This document shows positions 62,948 through 64,000 of a stretch of DNA of 64,000 nucleotides, one piece after another. Source of the stretch: Trametopsis cervina (Eukaryota > Basidiomycota > Agaricomycetes > Polyporales > Irpicaceae); the NCBI GenBank assembly GCA_022385755.1, contig MU278358.1, forward strand, positions 449,133 through 513,132, given 5' to 3'. Every line of letters starts with the position of its first letter. Position 1 is the stretch's first letter. The notes beneath the pieces are model-generated. The model was given only the letters and a program-made list of their open reading frames with translations. It had not been told where the DNA came from and ran no database searches. Both the position numbers and the translations under genes were made by a program.

Positions 62948-63550
62948 GGCGATCCTATGGACTACAACTGAGGTGTTCAAGTTCATCAGCATGAGCGAAC
63001 GACTATAAATACTGATAAACCAACCTTCGGTGATATTGCTCTTGTGTCTCTTCAAAGTCATATCAGAAGCACAATGCCCACGAGGAGAACAGCTGGGCAG
63101 AGAAGCAGGTATTGGCCGTACGTAACTCACACGATTGGAGAGGCGTAGACCTGGTGATCTCCAACCTGTGACACCTCTTCTTACCTATGCGAGGATAGTT
63201 TCTCCGTGCGGGACCGTCAACGTCTACTGCCGCCAGCATCAATGGGGGTCGGAACAATGAGTGAGCATGAGGATGGCGACCTCAGCAGGCATGAAGATAA
63301 ATTATATAGCACGCGATACTCGCAAGTAACAGTAATGTGCTCTGGTGTCAGTGTAGAGTGGCCAGCCGGTTGGCCAACGGCCTTTGTTGCGCATTATTGT
63401 TGTTGAGACACTGAGCATGTATTCGTCACTGGCCACTGGGAAAAGATTTTCACATCATCACCGCAGTATCGGGAGATACGAACGACAGCGATCTGCGTTG
63501 GTGAATGTAGAGAGCAAGAGAACAGGCGGCTGATCTTGCGAACGCGCGAG
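62948..63550. promoter_or_regulatory. Divergent intergenic region esterase B / right-edge gene
   Basis: The left part resembles the 5' flank of esterase A (for example AACTATCCTC near 63193 and GTCACAGGTTG near 63162 in inverted sense). TATTTATAG on the minus strand near 63003-63011 may be the esterase TATA box. No gene is supported. Confidence 0.45.
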
Positions 63551-64000
63551 ATGTCTCCGACTTCCGACCTCGATGACCCTACCAAAGTACGCCGTCTATC
63601 CCTGCGCACGATATTCAGCGACTCATACGGTGTATTGACAGACCTGTATCTATCTTCCCAAACGTTCTGTGACCACTGGTATGTCCCCCGTCACGTCCTC
63701 GAATGGAATGCGCAAGGCTCATATGGACCGGCCCCAGCAAACAAAGTCACTGCATCATCCTCGAAAGGACCCGCCTTCCTGAACGATGACGAATATGGAG
63801 TGCAGTTAGAGGCATATGAGAGAGCATGGTCGAAGTGTTTAGAACGCGTCCAGGTGTGCTCATTGGCATCTGCCATTCCCGTTAGAGTGCTCACAAGCTC
63901 TCTCATGATTCACAGACAATTGCACACGCGCTACAAAGTCCAGTCGTTGCTGCAATCAGAACCAGTATCGACGACGCGTATTCCAAAGATGTTCTACCTG
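63551..64000 (+). CDS. Unidentified protein, 5' part only
   Basis: Open from ATG 63551 (MSPTSDLDDPTKVRRLSLRT) to the window edge. A likely intron at 63854..63915 (GTGTGC … CACAG) keeps phase and joins LERVQ to TIAHALQSPVVAAI. About 129 codons are visible: a polar start, then SDSYGVLTDLYLSSQTF, YVPRHVLEWNAQGSYGP and an acidic helix EYGVQLEAYERAWSKCLE. I do not recognise the family. Without the intron the frame is also open, so the splice is not proven. Confidence 0.6.
   Translation, partial: MSPTSDLDDPTKVRRLSLRTIFSDSYGVLTDLYLSSQTFCDHWYVPRHVLEWNAQGSYGPAPANKVTASSSKGPAFLNDDEYGVQLEAYERAWSKCLERVQVCSLASAIPVRVLTSSLMIHRQLHTRYKVQSLLQSEPVSTTRIPKMFYL

Overview
The window looks like nuclear DNA of a filamentous basidiomycete, probably an Agaricomycete. 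Genes are dense, on both strands, and broken by many short introns (about 47-72 nt) with GTRNGT donors. Three genes encode FunK1-type kinases, a family expanded in mushroom-forming fungi. Other calls that fit are a GT90/CAP10-like glycosyltransferase, a Ste6-type pheromone exporter and an intron-containing tRNA-Ala. Exon coordinates were worked out by hand from splice signals, reading phase and family motifs. Where paralogues exist, their matching exon lengths support the models.

Left part (1-20.6 kb), mostly single-copy housekeeping genes: a GT90 glycosyltransferase (minus, running off the left edge); an AMSH/Sst2-like JAMM deubiquitinase (plus); a METTL24-like membrane-anchored methyltransferase (minus); a gene desert (6.8-9.6 kb); a carnosine N-methyltransferase-like gene (plus); a myo-inositol-type sugar transporter (minus); a phosphatidylinositol-4-phosphate 5-kinase (minus) divergent from the splicing factor ISY1 (plus); and a CCC1/VIT1-type vacuolar metal transporter (minus).

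Middle part (20.6-33 kb): an uncharacterised fungal multi-pass membrane protein lying between two direct repeats of about 0.5 kb; a ZIP zinc transporter (plus); an uncharacterised single-pass membrane protein (plus); and FunK1 kinase copy A (plus).

Right part (33-64 kb): type-B carboxylesterase copy A (plus); MCM4 (minus); three Old Yellow Enzyme genes (one plus, two minus) with identical lengths for exons 1-5 and a shared TTAGTCAGC element about 100-125 bp before each start codon; tRNA-Ala(CGC); a small two-helix membrane ORF; a Ste6-like full ABC transporter (minus); FunK1 copies B and C (minus, tandem); carboxylesterase copy B (minus); and the 5' end of an unidentified gene at the right edge.

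The main structural signal is a paralogous pair of modules. FunK1 A and esterase A (plus, 29.5-35.5 kb) have inverted relatives at 53.6-63 kb, with the MCM4/OYE/STE6 segment between them. FunK1 B is a mosaic: its 5' part and its last ~280 bp resemble A, while the middle and the downstream flank resemble C, as expected from gene conversion. I found no transposon with intact coding capacity and no CRISPR array. No gene-cluster-like new pathway is evident. The strongest leads are the mosaic FunK1 kinases and the OYE set with a shared Yap1/AP-1-like promoter element.
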